The position numbers and the translations under genes were made by a program. DNA of 64,000 nt from Alopecurus myosuroides (lineage: Eukaryota > Streptophyta > Magnoliopsida > Poales > Poaceae): the NCBI GenBank assembly GCA_028641055.1, contig CM054059.1:106280263-106344262 (forward strand). Reading direction: 5' to 3'. The notes beneath the pieces were generated by a model. That model had not been told where the DNA came from. It worked only from the letters and a program-made list of their open reading frames with translations, and did no database searches. Within the stretch, counting starts at the first letter, position 1, and each line of letters starts with the position of its first letter. Below, piece by piece: positions 34,424-45,921 of the stretch.

Positions 34424-37400
34424 TGTGACGCACCGAGATCGGGCACTATGCAGATTTCAGCATTCCCGCCAAAATCCACATAATAACCGATTCCAGGTTG
34501 CCACTTGTGATAGCATTACAACAGTTCACGAATATTCCGCAACAACAACAGAAAAGATATATACAAGAAGACTCAAACGAGTCAAGGATACAACTGATAC
34601 AATACAAAGATCCAAATAACAGCGGAAGAAACAACATAGCGTCCGACTACGGACAAGATACAAATTGGACTAAGAGTCCTGAAGATAACCGAGAGCGTCC
34701 AATCCCTGCCCAGGCCAAGCCGGAGGGATTCCCAAGCTAACGTCGTCAGACTTCAAACCTGTTGACTGCAAGTGGGAATTTGCAGCCACGAAAAAGAATT
34801 CGTGGGTCAGTACGGTTAAGTACTGGCAAGTGGATAAACCATACTCACAAGATACCGGCGTAGCCAGTCATCACAAGATACAAATACTTTGGGATCAACG
34901 GAAAGGAAGGGATTATTGCAAATAAGCGACAGCGGGCTGCACTAACCAACTACAGAAACTCACTATAACATCCGGCTAAAAGAGGGGGATAAGATAGCGT
35001 AGCGGAACCAACTATAACTACTCACCAAACAATACCCATCCAATGTCACCCCCTACTAAGGAAGCAACCCAAGGATAACTCACACGGTTGATTAATGATG
35101 GATCAAGTTATTGTGTCAATAAGACTATTACTAGTCAAGTTATTATCATTAGGTGTAAGTTGTCTGAGTACTTGTTAGCCAGTACTTTCACCAAGTCGTC
35201 ACATAACCGCGGACAACACGGCTTCTCGAGAAGATTTATCCCTGCAGGGTGTGCTCCAGTACCCGTACACACTCAAGCCACCAACTAAAACTTAGGTTGG
35301 CTTGACACGACCCAAACCATCTCTACAACCCATCCTAGGAGCCACGGAGCTATAAGGTCCCAGCCACGCAGCCGAATACTCAGCGCAGGTGTGCAAAACT
35401 CCCGCAGGACACAACACCCCGGCACTACAGGCCTCGCCCTATATGCATCATCATCACCAGTAACCAATGGGGGTACCTCCCATTATGCAAGGAGCAAATG
35501 GAACACCCGAACTAAGTGTGGCTCTTCGGACAAGCTGCAGATCAGGTCTAAGTCGAGGGGGGTCCCATACTACCACCCGGATGCGGTGAGCACGCTCATC
35601 ATGGATCAGTAGACAAGACCCTTTTCCTATTAGGGTCGACACTAGCAGGCCTCAAAACCACTTAGGGCCTCCTGCCGGTGCCTTATCAGCATATTGTTAA
35701 TAACAGGTTGATTGATTAACATCGAGCCCCCAGAACAACAAAAGTAATCTAGTAACGGGAAGTAACGGGTAACAGACTCGAGCAAAACAACCTAAGCATG
35801 CTAGTGGGACACGGGCACAAGCAATGGTTATAGGTGTGGAGGTGAGGCAATATCAGGGTTAAGGATTCATGTGATGGGTTCATAACAGAAACAACTACTA
35901 CTAAGGCTAGCAGAAAAGAACAACGGCAAGAATCGGTAACAAGTGATGAAAGGCAACACTGATAGCAAGTGAGTATACTTGCCTGAGATCCCGCAAGGTA
36001 GCAGAACTTGTCGTTGCTCACATCATCTCAACGTCCTATCCGCGAAGAAGCAACGAACTAAAAGAAACACCGGATGCAACAATTACTACTACGGCAAAAG
36101 ATCCAGCATGATCCTATTTATATGCATGACATGGCAAGATGCAACGGGGAGGAAAACAACTTATCAATTTAATCGGAACCGGAGTCCGGAGAAATAGGAA
36201 TTGGCTCAAGTTGTTTAGCTAACCATCAAATTAAATGTTGTTTAACATGGGTAAACAATAAGTAGGTGAGCTAAACAAGATTAAATGGAATAGGGCATTA
36301 TTTGAATTTAATGCCCCAACACATTCCATATTTAATTATTAGGTGATATTACTATTACCCGCACCCACAAAATGCAATGCAAACATGATGCGATGACATT
36401 TTAAATATAGTTGATATGTTATAGAAAATAGGGCATAGGTATAGGGGTTTTAGGGTTTGGGTTCGCACGTTGGAAAGAGGATCGCCGGGGTCAACGCCGG
36501 AAACTTCGGAACGTGGAGGAAGTAGACGTTGTAGGGGAAGTAGTCGACGTCGAGGAAGTAGTCGAAGTAGTCGTTCTCGTTTCCGTAGCCGAGGTAGTCG
36601 TTCACGTCATCGGTGGTCGTGGTCGATCTTTTCATCGGGGTCCGAAGAGGAAGTAGACGTTCGTTCTCAAACCACATGATCATCGTTGTCGACGTAGTCG
36701 TTCAACGTCCGGAGCCGGTGTAGTCGTAGTAGTCGTGGGCGAGCCGCTACCGCGTCGTCTTCGGGGTCGGAGGTGATAGTGACGGTCCCGGTCTTCGGGC
36801 GCGCACGAAGGCGGCCAACGCAAAACGGACATGGCGAAGACGATGTAGGCGTTCACAGTTCGTCGAGGAAGTATTCGTGGTCGAGGTTTGGTCCGAGGTC
36901 CTCGGGGTGGCGGTAGTTGTTGGCGATGATCATTGTCGATGCGGTACCGGTGCTCGGACTTGGCGACGAGGTACGGGTCGGGGTCGATCCTGTCGGCGTC
37001 ACGATCTCAGACTTGTCGCCGGGAGTCTTGTCGAGGTCGGGTGGACACGCACGAAGGCGGTCACGCACAACGGAATCAACAACGAGCATGGAACAGACGA
37101 CGGAGGGAACGCCATGCCTCTTGCAGGACTTGCGTCGAACACATGACGGGCATCGAGGAACCCGTTCCGACGGCGCCAGAGACGGCACAACAGCAGTGCA
37201 GCCGCAACATCTTCCCGCCGGCAGGCATGCAACAGCCGCGTCACCCTCCCGTCGCGACGCGTGGGACAGCTTTGTCGTCGCCTCCTTGTCATGGCCCTGC
37301 AGCATCACATCTGGAGGAACAACCCCAGCTCCTCGTTCTGTTGGTTCCTGTGAGCTCGTCGGAGGACCGAGCCTAGGCACTTGTGCGCAGGAGGAGGGCG

Positions 37401-38332
37401 GCCGATGCCGTGGTTGCGGGCAGGAAGGAGGGCGCCGGTGCGGCAGGCGGTGAGGTGGAGGAGGGCACCGGCGGGGCGCCTCGGCCGGCAGCGGGCGGCG
37501 GCCACGGGAGAAGGGCGGAGGTGGCCGGGCTGGGGAGGCGTGGGGCGCAGCGGAGCCCGGCTCCTGCCGGCGCCGTGGACGGAGAGGAGGTGGAGTGGGG
37601 CGGCGGTCGAAGGCAGCAGCGGGAGGGAGTGCTCCTTCGCCTCCGGCAGGGGCGGCCTTGCGAGGTGAAGGAGGAGAGGAGGGCTGCCGCGACGGACTAG
37701 GAAGTCGCCGGAGAGGAGCGGCGTGGGGCAGGAGGTCGGAGGTGAGCTCGGGAGGAGGAGGAGGTCGGAGGTGACCGGCGGTGAGGCGGAGCTCCGGGAA
37801 GAGACGACCGGGAGGAGGGGAGGAGCAACAGCTTGGAGGGAGGGTCGCCGGAAAGGAGGAGGCGCCGGGGATGACGAGCGGTCGAAGGAGGAGCAGCGAG
37901 CGGGGGGAGGGATCGAGCGAAGCGCTCTCCCTCTCCCGTGCGATGTGCGTACCTGCCTGGGAGGTGGGAGGACCCAAACAGAAAAAGGGGAAACGGCGGG
38001 GGGGTAAATGAGAGGGAGAGGAGAAAAGTTAGGGTTTGGGTGGGATTTCGGTGGGGCTGGCTGGGCCTAATTCGGCCCAGTTCGGCCGGCTGCGCTCTCT
38101 CTCTTCTTTTTTTTTCTTTTGTTTCTTCTCTTTTTTTTCCCAGAAATTGGTTAGGCAAAAAGAAAAGAAAATAGATTTAGGCACCAAATAAATTTCAGAA
38201 ATTTTAGAAAGAAAACATTTGATGAATTTTAATTAGTTGGCGAGTTTTAAATGCATGCAGATGCATGATGCATGACGATGCAAAAAAAAAGAAAAACAAC
38301 AAAACAAATTGGGGAAAACCCCGGGTGTTACA
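34424..38332 (-). mobile_element. Element E, LTR 3 of 3 (3,909 bp)
   Basis: The right-hand LTR of the array, ending GGGTGTTACA and followed by the GAAAA target duplication. Being next to the last primer-binding site, it is the 5' LTR of the minus-strand element. It is slightly shorter through small changes in T/A runs and one fewer ATGATGC unit near 38265. Confidence 0.95.
36853..37977 (-). CDS. 374-codon leader frame in E LTR 3, function unknown
   Basis: Third intact copy of the frame described at 28063-29187. Its C-terminus has one visible change (HEYFLDEL for HDYFLDEL). If any copy is expressed, this one lies in the 5' LTR of the array, downstream of the promoter motifs at 38029-38079. 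Confidence 0.28.
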   Translation of the reverse strand: MGPPTSQAGTHIARERESASLDPSPRSLLLLRPLVIPGASSFPATLPPSCCSSPPPGRLFPELRLTAGHLRPPPPPELTSDLLPHAAPLRRLPSPSRQPSSPPSPRKAAPAGGEGALPPAAAFDRRPTPPPLRPRRRQEPGSAAPHASPARPPPPFSRGRRPLPAEAPRRCPPPPHRLPHRRPPSCPQPRHRPPSSCAQVPRLGPPTSSQEPTERGAGVVPPDVMLQGHDKEATTKLSHASRREGDAAVACLPAGRCCGCTAVVPSLAPSERVPRCPSCVRRKSCKRHGVPSVVCSMLVVDSVVRDRLRACPPDLDKTPGDKSEIVTPTGSTPTRTSSPSPSTGTASTMIIANNYRHPEDLGPNLDHEYFLDEL

Positions 38333-38337
38333 GAAAA

Positions 38338-38414
38338 CATGTGAAAATATAAAGGTATTGGATAGAAAACAAGCATGGAGCATCAAAAATCATAGATACG
38401 TTTGAGATGTATTA
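38338..38414 (-). mobile_element. Element F, 3' LTR, short end
   Basis: The rest of the F LTR after the GAAAA duplication. It ends GATGTATTA where related elements have GTATCA, a one-base change in the terminal dinucleotide. In element sense it is the LTR start, resembling TGATACRTCTC. The conserved CATCCCCAAG polypurine complement follows. Confidence 0.8.
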
Positions 38415-39437
38415 AGCATCCCCAAGTTTAACTCCTGCTCGTCCTCGAGTAGGTAAGTGATAACAAAATAAATTTTGAGGTGACATGCTACCAACATAAT
38501 CTTAATCATCATATTTGTAAAAGCATTTGTAAAGCTAAGATCCTAGTACTCTAAATACAGGCATGATATATATAATTCTAACAATGAAACTTTGCAATCA
38601 TGTTGCAACATGAAAAGTAACACAAACAAAAGATCATGAATAATAATGCATTGAAAGTTATATGTTTGTTTCGAAAAATAAGAAAGCATAGTACAGCAAT
38701 ATTCAGCTTGTCCTTAAGAGTGGAGCAAAACATAAATGCCATGACGCCTTCAAAGTTCAAGTGTATGACAAGAACAAATAATTTAAGATCAATTAATAAC
38801 ATGGCATGAATCAATCAATAATAATCTATGGGAAAAATGCACATTAAACTCAGAATGGCAACTACGCTCTCTTAATTGTCCATAAAGTTAGAAGATGAAC
38901 GCTCAACATAAAAGTAAAAGAAAGTCCCTTTGTAGAGGGAAACAGGGATTAAATCATGTGCTAGGGCTTTTTATTTTATTAAAACAGAGGTATTGAAAAC
39001 AGTTTTGAGAGAGATGTATGTTTATGTCAACAAATAGCAAACAGAAAATACAGTACGTCACAATCCAACTAGACTTCACAAGAGCGGCTCCCATTGAAGG
39101 ACGCAACTGGGGTAGAAGATCATCCATCTTTCTCTTTTGTTTACACAATTATGCTTAGACTGATAAATCAAAGGGCAAAAATGGTGAAGAGAATTTGTAG
39201 TAATTAAGTTTGGGGCTGGGCACCCCGCTGCTAGCTCTTCTAGCGATTGGATAAGCGGATGAGGCCACTAGTCCAGGTGTGTGAAGTCCAACCAATAAGT
39301 GAGATAAAGATTCTCTATGTGCGTCCGCATGAGCTAAAATAGGGGCACAAAACAGGTATAATTTTGAAGGTTTGAAAGTTAATACGTGAGTAATATACTT
39401 TGGAGTGGCGGTTAAATACCACATGTAGGTAGGTATG
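38415..39437 (-). mobile_element. Element F, internal region, left part
   Basis: 3' non-coding part of F between its LTR and the insertion of G at 39438. It begins with the polypurine complement CATCCCCAAGTTT (38417-38429) and CTCGTCCTCGAGTAGG, also found beside the D LTR. A second conserved stretch, GGGGCTGGGCACCCCG (39213-39228), recurs in D near 54426. No coding frame is recognisable. The last five bases, GTATG, are the G target duplication. Confidence 0.8.
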
Positions 39438-41013
39438 TGATACGTCATAAACGTGTCATTAATTTCTGATGTTCCATGTTGTTTTCATGTTGTTTCCCCA
39501 CATGTTTGCTATACACTTTATGTCATTTTTATCGATTTTCCGGACTAACCTATTGACAAGATGCCATAGAGCCAGTTCCCTGTTTTCTATTGTTTTTAGT
39601 TTCAGAAAAGTTGTTCTAGAAATATTCTCAGAATAGGAAAATTCGAAGCCCGGAAGTCTTAGAATTCCCAAATGTTCCACGGAGCCCCGAAGAGACCCGG
39701 AGGGGGGACTCAGGGGGACCACACCATAGGGTGGCGCCCCCCTGGCCTCTCCATGGGGTGGTGTGGGGCCCCTTGGCCTCCACCGCCTTTGCCCTTTTGC
39801 CTATTTAAACCCCCCGAGGCGTAAACCCTAAATATATCCCACTTCATTCCGAAAAAACACCCAAGGCCGCCATCATCGTAATCCCGAGATCGGGAGGGTT
39901 CTTGAGCTCTCCCCGGCACCCTGTCGTGAGGGAAATTCATCACCGGAGGGGTCTACACCACCATGCCCTCCTCCAAAGTGATGTGTGAGTAGTTCATCTC
40001 TGGACTACGGGTCCATAGAAATATCTAGATGGTTGTTCTCTCCTATTTGTGCCTCATGTTTAGATCTTGTGAGCTGCCTAACATGATCAAGATCATCTTT
40101 ATGTAATGCTACATGTTGTGTTTGCTGGGATCTGATGAATGTTGAATGCTATGTCTTCTGATTATCAATCTATCATGTTATCTTCATGATTATGTTCTTG
40201 ATGATCTTGCATGCTCTTCGTTGTTAGTAGATGATCTGGCCAAGTAGATGCTAGTAACTCCAATAGGGGGTATTTATGCTCGATAGTGGGTTGGTGCCTC
40301 CTTTGCATCTGTGCTCGAGTGACAGAAACGTGACAGATGGAGGATGTGCTGTTGCCATTAGGGAGAAAACAACAATGCTTTGTCTAAGGATGATTTTATT
40401 GTTTACATTACACACTTTGCTTACTGCGATTATTTTTTGCTTGCAACTTAAAACCTAACGTTTGTTCGGATGATATTCGGAGGGTGGATTTTTAGTTATA
40501 GATGCAGTTGGATGAAGGTCTATGTATTTCGTTGTAATGCCCGCATGAATCACATAGTAATCTCTATGTCTTGCATATGCACTACGGTGCAACCTTTATT
40601 CTGTCAATTGCCCAGTTGTAATTTGTTCACCACGCATGTTATTTATCTTTCATGGAGAGACACCACTAGTGAACTGTGGACCCCGGTCCATTTTCCTCAT
40701 ACTGATAAAACACCTACTGCTTTCATACTGTTCCTACTGTTTTCCACACCATACGTTTAACCTCGTTGTGTTTAGTAAAACCGGTGAGATTGACAACCTC
40801 ACTGCTTCGTTGGGGAAAAGTGATTTGATTGTGTTGTGTAGGTTCCACGTTGCTGCTGAACCGGTAGTGCGCCCTGCCACCTCAGCTGCATCAACCTTCA
40901 GAGATTTCTTGTCCTCCTACTAGTCGATTCAACCTTGGTTTCTTTTCCGAGGGAAAACTTGCCACTGCACTCTTCACAACTTTTCTCTTGGGGTTTACCA
41001 ACGTCAGCCATCA
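39438..41013 (+). mobile_element. Element G, 5' LTR (1,576 bp)
   Basis: It runs from TGATACGTCATAAACG to CGTCAGCCATCA and is followed by a tRNA-Asp-type primer-binding site, so G is plus strand. The flanking GTATG (39433-39437) recurs at 61203-61207. The 3' LTR is scattered between 44178 and 61202 by later insertions. Confidence 0.94.
39802..39831 (+). promoter_or_regulatory. Element G LTR TATA box and telo-box
   Basis: TATTTAAA (39802-39809) followed 13 bases later by AAACCCTAA (39823-39831). The 3' LTR copy keeps TATTTAA at 51934-51940 and the telo-box at 51954-51962. Confidence 0.55.
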
Positions 41014-41023
41014 ACAAGTTTTC

Positions 41024-41116
41024 TGGCACCGTTGTCGGGGACTTCGAAGTCCTCAAGAAGCAAGCAGCCTCCCGCCAACTTTGGCTCCATCAAGTTTTCT
41101 GGCGTGTTGCCGGGGA
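41024..41116 (+). other. Element G duplicated primer-binding site
   Basis: TGGCACCGTTGTCGGGGA (41024-41041) is the site beside the LTR, with two changes from the tRNA-Asp complement. A second copy, TGGCGTGTTGCCGGGGA (41100-41116), with a deletion, follows 58 bases later, each preceded by CAAGTTTTC. Either could prime; the first is in the normal position. Confidence 0.8.
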
Positions 41117-41282
41117 GGAAGAGAATTTCTGCAAGGGGAATCTCTCACTTCCAATCTCTTTACTTTGTTTTTGTTTTTCTTATTTTATTTTATTTTATCT
41201 TGTTTGCTTCTCTTTATAAAAAACACACAAAAATAGTTCTTATTCTAGCTGTAGTTTTATTCATGTTTTTAGCCTTGCTAAG

Positions 41283-42113
41283 ATGAATACTCCTATCCCT
41301 ATTAGCATGTCACATGAGGAAATGGTATTCACTTTCAAACAAGGGGGTGACGAAAGTTTTAAAGAAGCTTGGTTTAGAGTTTTTTATTCTTATTGCAAAA
41401 TTGAACCTAAAATGACTGTAAGCCTGTTTCTTCGCAGCTTTTACTTCATTGTTAGGAGGGGATTTCCTTCATTGCGATAGGTAGCAAGCTTTTAATGCTA
41501 TAAAAAAATAATTGCAACCTACAGTTCACCCAGTAGTTCTGATAAAGCCTTTGCAAGTATTTATGCTAGATTGAATACTCTTGAGTCACATATTTCTTAT
41601 TTAAAAGAAGGATATGGCCAAATTCGTGAACATCTTGATTATGTCCCAATAAACTCTGAAGCCTCAAATATGATTCCTTTGGTGAAGGTTGTTATAAATG
41701 GTGAAACATTTCATGCTCGTTGTGATATCATGTCTGAATCTTGTCTTATGCCTAAAGAGATTTATGAATCTTTGAACCTTTGGGGACTAGCTGAGGAAGG
41801 AGAAGAAATTCCTCTCATTAATAACACCACTATATTTCCCATTTGGGATAGCTGAGGGAGTGTTTACAAAACTCCTAGGAAAAATGGTCTCCACTGATTA
41901 TCTTGTTATTGAATGTGCAGGAGGGGACAAATTACCCTTGGAAGATCTCTGTTGAGGCTCTTAGGAGCAACTATTGATATGGGGAAAGGTACCATGACTT
42001 TCACCTCGAAACCATGCTTGGACCATCAGTTCCCTAAAAACAAGAATAAGGGTAAGAAAGGTAAACATAAGCCTCGTTACAATTTGGATGCTTCTTCACT
42101 TGAAAATACTTGA
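41283..42113 (+). pseudogene. Element G gag/protease-like region, degraded
   Basis: The first frame (41283-41480) begins MNTPIPISMSHEEMVFTFKQ, an N-terminal gag start of this group, and stops early. A second frame (41571-41855) includes ISYLKEGYGQIREHLDY and a protease-like FHARCDIMSESCLMPKEIYE, in which the catalytic core is altered: DIMSES where DLGSS-like is usual. A third (41913-42113) continues with GGQITLGRSLLRLLGATIDM and a basic KNKNKGKKGKHKPR tail. Stops and shifts separate the frames, so no full product is possible. Most of gag between the first two frames is missing. No reverse transcriptase or integrase follows. Confidence 0.75.
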
Positions 42114-44177
42114 TTCCACTTTTCTGGGCCTAGCTAAAAGGCGTTAAAGAAAAGCACTTCTTGGGAGATAACACATGGTTTTATTTTTGCTTTGTTTTTC
42201 TCTGTTTTCTTTGAGTCAAGGGGTTGTATACTTCTGTAGTAACCCCTTTGTATCTTTCTTTTCATGTTTTAGTAGTCCCAATTAAGGTTTCTGACGAGAG
42301 TTAGAGTTGGATTTCGGATTTTTGCGCAGGAAACAGATTTCTGCTGTTCACTGTAAAAAAATCGTATAATTCACAGAAAAATCAGAACGAACTGAAATTA
42401 TTTTGTGCTTATCCCTCTGCTAATTCCGCAAATTTTTGTTATTTAAGTTCTTTGATCTGAGCAACGTAATTGCCTCGAAAGTTCGTCTTTACAAACTGTT
42501 CTGGTTTTGACAGATTCTGCCATTTTTCTTACATTTGCTCTTTTACGATGTCAAGTGGATTTCCTTGCTTCACAAAACATCAGCGGATGTAGCTAATGTT
42601 TAAAATCATCAATAGCACTTGTGCCATACAGAACCATTGGATTTTTAATTGTTGCACTAACCCTCTAATGCGAATTACTGTTTGAGTGTGGTGTGAAGGA
42701 AGTTTTCAAGGTTCAAGAGAAGAGGTGATATATGTGATCAGAAGAGTGAAAGGTCAAAGCTTGGGGATTCCCCCGTGGTTCATCCAAGAATATTTTTAGA
42801 AGGCTCAAGCACCTAAGCTTGGGGATGCGGGCATCCCCTTCTTCATCAACTATCTATCAGGTCACTTCTCGTGAAACTATATTTTTATTCGGTCATATCA
42901 TATGAAGTTTACTTGGAGCGTCTATTTGTTTTTCTTTGTTTTCTCTGTTTTCCTTGCTTCAATAATATCATTGGACCTATCATCCTTCTTTGGGAGAGAG
43001 ACACGATCCGCTTTTTCGTTTGAATACTTGCTATCCTAGTATTCTTAGTTTTTCTTCTAGTTACTGCAAAAGTTCCTGTTTAGATCTTGTTTTCATCGCA
43101 TCTCTTATTCAGAGTTGTTAGTTTTAGTAGTTTTATGTGAGTAATCTCATGTTTGATTGTTGTAGCATGTGGAGAATTTTTGGTAAAGCATGTTTTGTAT
43201 GGTGCTTGTTGGGAAAAAACTGCTACTTGAAGTAGAATTTTGAACGGTGCAAGTAGAAGCTTGTATAGACTATGGCTAGAATTTCTCATATCATGCTAGA
43301 TGCTATTTTAGTTCTAAATCCTTGTGGTTATTGAGTAGAATGATTAGTCTCAAATAGCTGAGAGTGTTTAAAGTTACATTGAAAGAATCATGAGTTGTTC
43401 TTGTCATATTAAAGCATAAATTTGTGGTATTCTCCTTCGAATGTTTTATTTGGTTAACCTGGCGCATTCTCACACCATGTTCATGACTATGAACCGGTAA
43501 CTTATAGCTTCCATGATCATTTAATTTTTGAAATTGTGGTACCACTTATGCTTTCATTAATGATGTTTATGTCGCTATGCATGATTATGGCTATTGTGCT
43601 CTCTTGATTTGTTGCTCCTAGTCTTTTGCTAGCCTCCACCTGTACTGAGCATGAGCTCTACTCGTGCATCCAACTCCCAAAAACCAAAGTTTTCCCTTTA
43701 TTTCCACCATACCTACCTACATGTGGTAATTAACTGCCACTCCAAGTAAATTGCTCATGTGCTACCTTTAAAACTTTCAAAATTACTCATGTTTTGTGTT
43801 CCTGTTTTTGCTCATGAGGACGTAAATAGAGAATCTTTATCTCACTTGTTTATTGGATTTCACACCCTGGACTAGTGGCTTCGTCCGCTTATCCAAATGA
43901 TAGACTCGCAGCGGGGTGCCCAACCCCAAATTAATACAAACAAATGCTCTTCACTATTTTTGCCCCTGATTTATCAGTCAAAGCATAATTGTGTAAATAA
44001 AAGAGAAAGAGGGATGACCTTATACCCAGATGTGTCCTTCATATGGGAGACGCTCTTGTGAAGTCTAGTTGGCTTGTGACGAACTGCATTTTCTGTTTAA
44101 CATTCGTTGACACTAGCATACACCTCTCTTAAAATATAGACACTCCTCCACTGTATGTGATTGTTGGCAGGCACCCG
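42114..44177 (+). mobile_element. Element G, 3' non-coding internal region
   Basis: About 2.06 kb without recognisable coding sequence. It holds the conserved post-gag block (42128-42178), two AAGCTTGGGGATK modules (42757-42769 and 42815-42827), the second forming a hairpin with GCATCCCC, and sequence shared in reverse with D. It joins the 3' LTR directly at about 44178, with the normal polypurine tract and the first part of the LTR missing. Confidence 0.75.
42128..42178 (+). other. Conserved post-gag block (G copy)
   Basis: GCCTAGCTAAAAGGCGTTAA followed by an AAAGCACTTCTTGGGAGATAAC stretch, 15 bases after the last gag/protease stop. The same block is found at 48229-48277 (C), 56672-56725 (D) and 62723-62776 (F), all minus. 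Role unknown; it may be an RNA signal. Confidence 0.65.
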
Positions 44178-44210
44178 ATTTTCCGGACTAACCTATTGAC
44201 AAGATGCCAC
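44178..44210 (+). mobile_element. Element G, 3' LTR fragment 1
   Basis: 33 bases matching the 5' LTR from about its base 96 (CGATTTTCCGGACTAACC), then cut by element C. The first 95 or so bases of the LTR are missing. Confidence 0.85.
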
Positions 44211-45921
44211 TGATGGCTAGGTTGAGACTCCAAGTGCAGAGTGTGTAGCTAGTGGCAATCCTTCTTCCCCACAAGGGTGACTCGAGGGTTTATATCGAAC
44301 TCTTGGGGAGCCAGTATTTCAGCAGTTGTCTTCCAAGCTTCCACCAGGATCCTGCAAACAAGTAGAGAATTTTGTGCCCTCAACCTCACCAAGTGGTTGT
44401 CAAGCACAAGGTGTGAGACTTCTAAATTGCAATGCAAAACTGAAAGTAAATGTGCAATAATTAAATCTACTACTGAATGCAAATGAGAAAATAAATATGC
44501 AATGGATTGTTTTTGTATTTTTGTGATGCAAGTGGTGATGGAGATAATGTAAATTCGAATTGGAGATGCAAGTAAAGTAAAGTGCAAGTAAAGTAAATTG
44601 CAGCAAAGTAACTAGAGTGTTTTCTTATATTTAAAATAGGACCGGGGTTCATGGTTTCACACTTGCATTCTCTCAAATAAAGTAGACGATGGACATAAAG
44701 AATTACATGTGAGATTACAGTAACATGTTTAACATTGAGTACTTTCATATGGGCATCACGTCCTAGCATAGAGATCTCTACGGTCATATTGATCCCTCTT
44801 ATACTCCACCAAGATGCGAAATAAATCATAACACCTCGATAATTAAGGAAAAAACCAGAGTATAGCTTTAAGCAATGTGACATGAAGTTGACGTACGAAA
44901 TTGCTAGATCTAGTCATGGAGATTGATTAGTGTCACTTCAAATCCCCGGTAACAAGGTACTCCTTTTTATCCCTAGTGAGGTAACTAACAAAGGTTTAAC
45001 AAAACCTAAGTGGATCGCTGAACTTCTGTCACTTTCACAGCACTAGCCACCCCCCGTTACTCCAACTAATGCACCCATCACCCCACACACGCTCTCAAGA
45101 ACTAGATTTATCAAAGCTAGCAAATAAGAACGGGTTACATAAGATACATCTACTCAAATAAATCAAGATAAACAATTGCAATCTCAGATTCAATAACTCA
45201 TAGAAAAGATCCACCACATAGGAATTACAACGGTGCCCGTAATCATGTGAGGCAGCTCATACGGATCTAATTAGTGAAGCACATAGAGAGAGAGAGAGAG
45301 AGAGATACAAGTGCTACTTCCACAAACCCATAGCCCTGAGGTGGACTACTCCCTCTTCATGGAGATGTCGATGGTGATGACGTTGGAGGGGTAGGAGATC
45401 ACACCGGCGGCGCCCCGCCGGAGTTTTCCCCCTCCAATCTGGAACTTCTAGTCTCTGTTTTGGTGTTTCGACGGCGCTCCCCTCCGTAAGGGTACGGGGG
45501 ACCCTTTTTATAGTCGGTTTTAGGTCAAGACGGAGTCGGTAAGTCGAAGATGGAAGGAATTGGGGCCACAGGGGCCAAAGGGGGGCCTCTCACGCGGCCA
45601 AGGAATCTGGCCGCGTGGAGGGTCCTCTTTTGGGCCTCCTTGCCCAATTCTCGTGGATCCTTCGCCCGCAAGTCTTCTCCTTCCAAGAAAATGACCCCCG
45701 CAGATTTTCAGGTGATTTCGCGGAAGTTTGCCCCCTGAAACGTCAAAAATATAGAAAACGGGGTTTCTGACAGGGAGGGTTAATTCCATAAAAGTTGGGG
45801 GACTTTGTAATTTAACCCCAAAATACTATAAAACATTGAATTATACCCTTATATGATGCAATATGTAATAGAAAACCATGTGAAAATATGCAAAATTCAT
45901 CTATGCATTTTACATGCATCA
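44211..45921 (-). mobile_element. Element C, 3' LTR (1,711 bp)
   Basis: On the plus strand TGATGGCTAGG to TACATGCATCA, repeated at 49993-51692 with scattered differences. Being far from the primer-binding site it is the 3' LTR of a minus-strand element. Flanks GCCAC (44206-44210) and GCCAT (51693-51697) are a target duplication with one change. A TATAAAAA box lies at 45505-45512 (minus). Confidence 0.93.
45289..45306. repeat. (GA)n microsatellite
   Basis: A run of about nine GA units in the C 3' LTR, shorter in the 5' LTR near 51068-51076. Confidence 0.8.
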
